A stretch of 64,000 bases of DNA from Punica granatum (taxonomy: Eukaryota; Streptophyta; Magnoliopsida; Myrtales; Lythraceae). Every line of letters begins with the position of its first letter. Position 1 is the first letter of the stretch. The translations under genes were made by a program, and so were the position numbers. Below, one piece after another: positions 62,356-64,000 of the stretch. The notes under the pieces were generated by a model. It ran no database searches. It was given only the letters and a program-made list of their open reading frames with translations, and was not told the origin of the DNA. The DNA is taken from positions 21,622,001 to 21,686,000 of the forward strand of contig NC_045131.1 of assembly GCF_007655135.1 (NCBI RefSeq). Direction: 5' to 3'.

Positions 62356-62520
62356 TAAGCTATCTTGATCAAGCAAAGAGCCTGAAAACTGTTCATGTTT
62401 CCCCGTAATTTATGTCCTAGCTAGCGTGTAATTAATAACAATGTTGTTTGGTCATATATATATATATATATATATAGATATATGTATATCGTAATGCAAA
62501 CGGAACGACATAATGTACTT
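62356..62520 (+). other. Probable WRKY 3' UTR with AT microsatellite
   Basis: After the stop, TAATTAATAACAATG (about 62430) could act as a polyadenylation region. An AT tract follows at about 62454-62476. Confidence 0.4.
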
Positions 62521-64000
62521 CCACATGTTTTTACCAGATCATCAATTAGTTGGAGGTTTACATATATATTTGAAGACGTTCAGGAGACTATATGTTTGGC
62601 CTGCTCGTAAATACTCAGTATTTCATGAAAACAACGTTACAAGATAGAAATTGCGCATTTGGAGTTTGATTTTGGTTAACGGTTTCCTTGAAGGTTTTCT
62701 TTGTTAATGTTGAAAAGTTTCCGGATGACATTTCTCATGATGCTCATTTGGTCGGTAATTAAAAGTTTCTGCCTTGTTCCATTGAGCTAAAGGTCAAAAG
62801 TAAGGCTGATAGAAATATTCCTGGCCCAGACCAAACGATGATCAAGTGTTCATCTGCTCCTATTCTATCCGGTTAGCATGACGAGTACAAGTGAACAATC
62901 CCTCATGCATGCGAAGGTTTCTTCTTTGGGGTGATCGGTGTTGTTGACTTGCTAATTTTATCGGTTACGAGTACTGTGTGTAGCTAAGCTATCCGTAAGG
63001 TTTGCTACAGCTATTCCTATATCGAACCAAAGAACCAAAGCTTGGTCCTGCTGAAAGATTCGCAGCTTGGAGATATTTTCCCGCACGTAGCCCAGTTTGT
63101 TTTGCTCCAATTATATGTTCTTCTCGGGACTGCTGCACGTTCATTTTGGTTAACGATGCCATACTACACCAATACATGGTATACTCGTTACACAAGGCTG
63201 CCTTCAGTTACAGAGAGAGCTCATTTTTATGACACGGTTAATATTGATAAGCCACTTCTTGAAGAGAGCTCATCAAATTTTATGTCCAAAATCGGGATCA
63301 CTTGAGGCGCCATTAACTTCTTGAAAGTTCATCAATATTTCCAAAATCAGGTTTCACTGAGGCACCATCCTATCTTCGTTCTTTGTGAAAATTCTAATTC
63401 TCGATCGGTCTTCGAAGTAAACCTGTCTAAATTTTCTGCCTTCGCTCCCTATGTCATGAAATTTTGAAGAATTGTAAGCTTGGCTCTGGCCATCTGGAAT
63501 AGGGAAAAACCCAGCATTGCTAAGCGGAAACAGAAAAACAATCCGGTCGACCAGCTATCGATTAAGGACCGAGATCAATTCGAAAATAAAAAGTTGATGG
63601 CCGTCAATGGAGTTTCACGGGTTTGGGTCTTCACAGAAAGCTGACTCGCCCTAGAATCCTAAAACCCTTCGAAGAAAATCATACCCTGCAGTAACAATCA
63701 CCCTTGACCTCAAACCAAGAGAGAGAAATTTAGTAGGACGTCATCAATCCTTAGTCACTTTTGTCATGCCTAGGCTACAGACTCCATTTTTCTTTAAGTT
63801 CAAACTTTCATTCCGTTCGATTTAAAGTTCGAATATAGTACCGGATACAACTTAATTTTCGAGACTTCCCATGATAAACTAAAGTCAACCTGATATGAGT
63901 TTGATATCTAAAACAGCTGGTTGCTTTTCTCATGGTCCTCCTTCGATCAGTCACTTTATACACCCATTAGGATTGGTGGTCCTGTTAATTAAATCTCATC
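62521..64000. other. Unassigned 3' flank
   Basis: The sequence is more balanced in composition than most intergenic DNA here. A plus-strand 87-codon frame at 63042-63305 (contains TRLPSVTERAHFYDTVNIDK) has no recognisable family. Around 63255-63372 a unit of about 60 bp (CTTCTTGAAG...CCAAAATC...CACTTGAGGC(G/A)CCAT) is imperfectly duplicated. An exon of an adjacent gene is possible but not supported. Confidence 0.3.

Overview
This window is nuclear DNA of a flowering plant, most likely a woody eudicot; the species cannot be fixed from the sequence. Genes are intron-split with GT-AG junctions, intergenic DNA is AT-rich and crowded with short plant transposons, and two genes are close relatives of well-known plant families. 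No bacterial-type operon, rRNA gene, functional tRNA gene or CRISPR array was seen.

Three genes are supported. (1) Minus strand, 1-7847: the 5' part (five exons, cut by the window edge) of a conserved, apparently plastid-targeted protein of unknown function. (2) Plus strand, 17051-23248: a complete nine-exon ELMO-domain gene (266 aa) with several very short upstream ORFs. (3) Plus strand, 56836-62355: a complete four-exon WRKY transcription factor of group IIc, best matched to WRKY12 (262 aa), with a 24-unit CT repeat in its probable leader and a 3.9-kb intron inside the WRKY domain. The genes show no functional linkage to each other.

The rest is a layered set of small transposons. Several were delimited by reading target-site duplications (TSDs) directly: a solo LTR with a 5-bp TSD (9305-9756); five long-TIR, Mutator-like foldback elements with 9-bp TSDs (10899-11240, 30075-31134, 34441-34933, 42004-43293, 47430-48078), one of them carrying what looks like a captured terminal exon plus 3' UTR; tRNA-derived SINEs of at least four families, two of which (at 44537 and 56204) have perfect 17-bp and 15-bp TSDs; TRIM-like miniature LTR elements; Helitron-type 3' ends; one CACTA terminus; a Tourist-like MITE whose empty site survives in a neighbouring duplicate; and a decayed LINE RNase H domain.

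Layout: 1-7.8 kb gene 1; 7.8-16.5 kb solo LTR, CACTA, MULE-MITE and Helitron remnants; 16.5-23.5 kb ELMO gene; 23.5-56.4 kb a 33-kb gene-free transposon field with two extreme poly-G tracts; 56.6-62.5 kb WRKY12-like gene; 62.5-64 kb unassigned.
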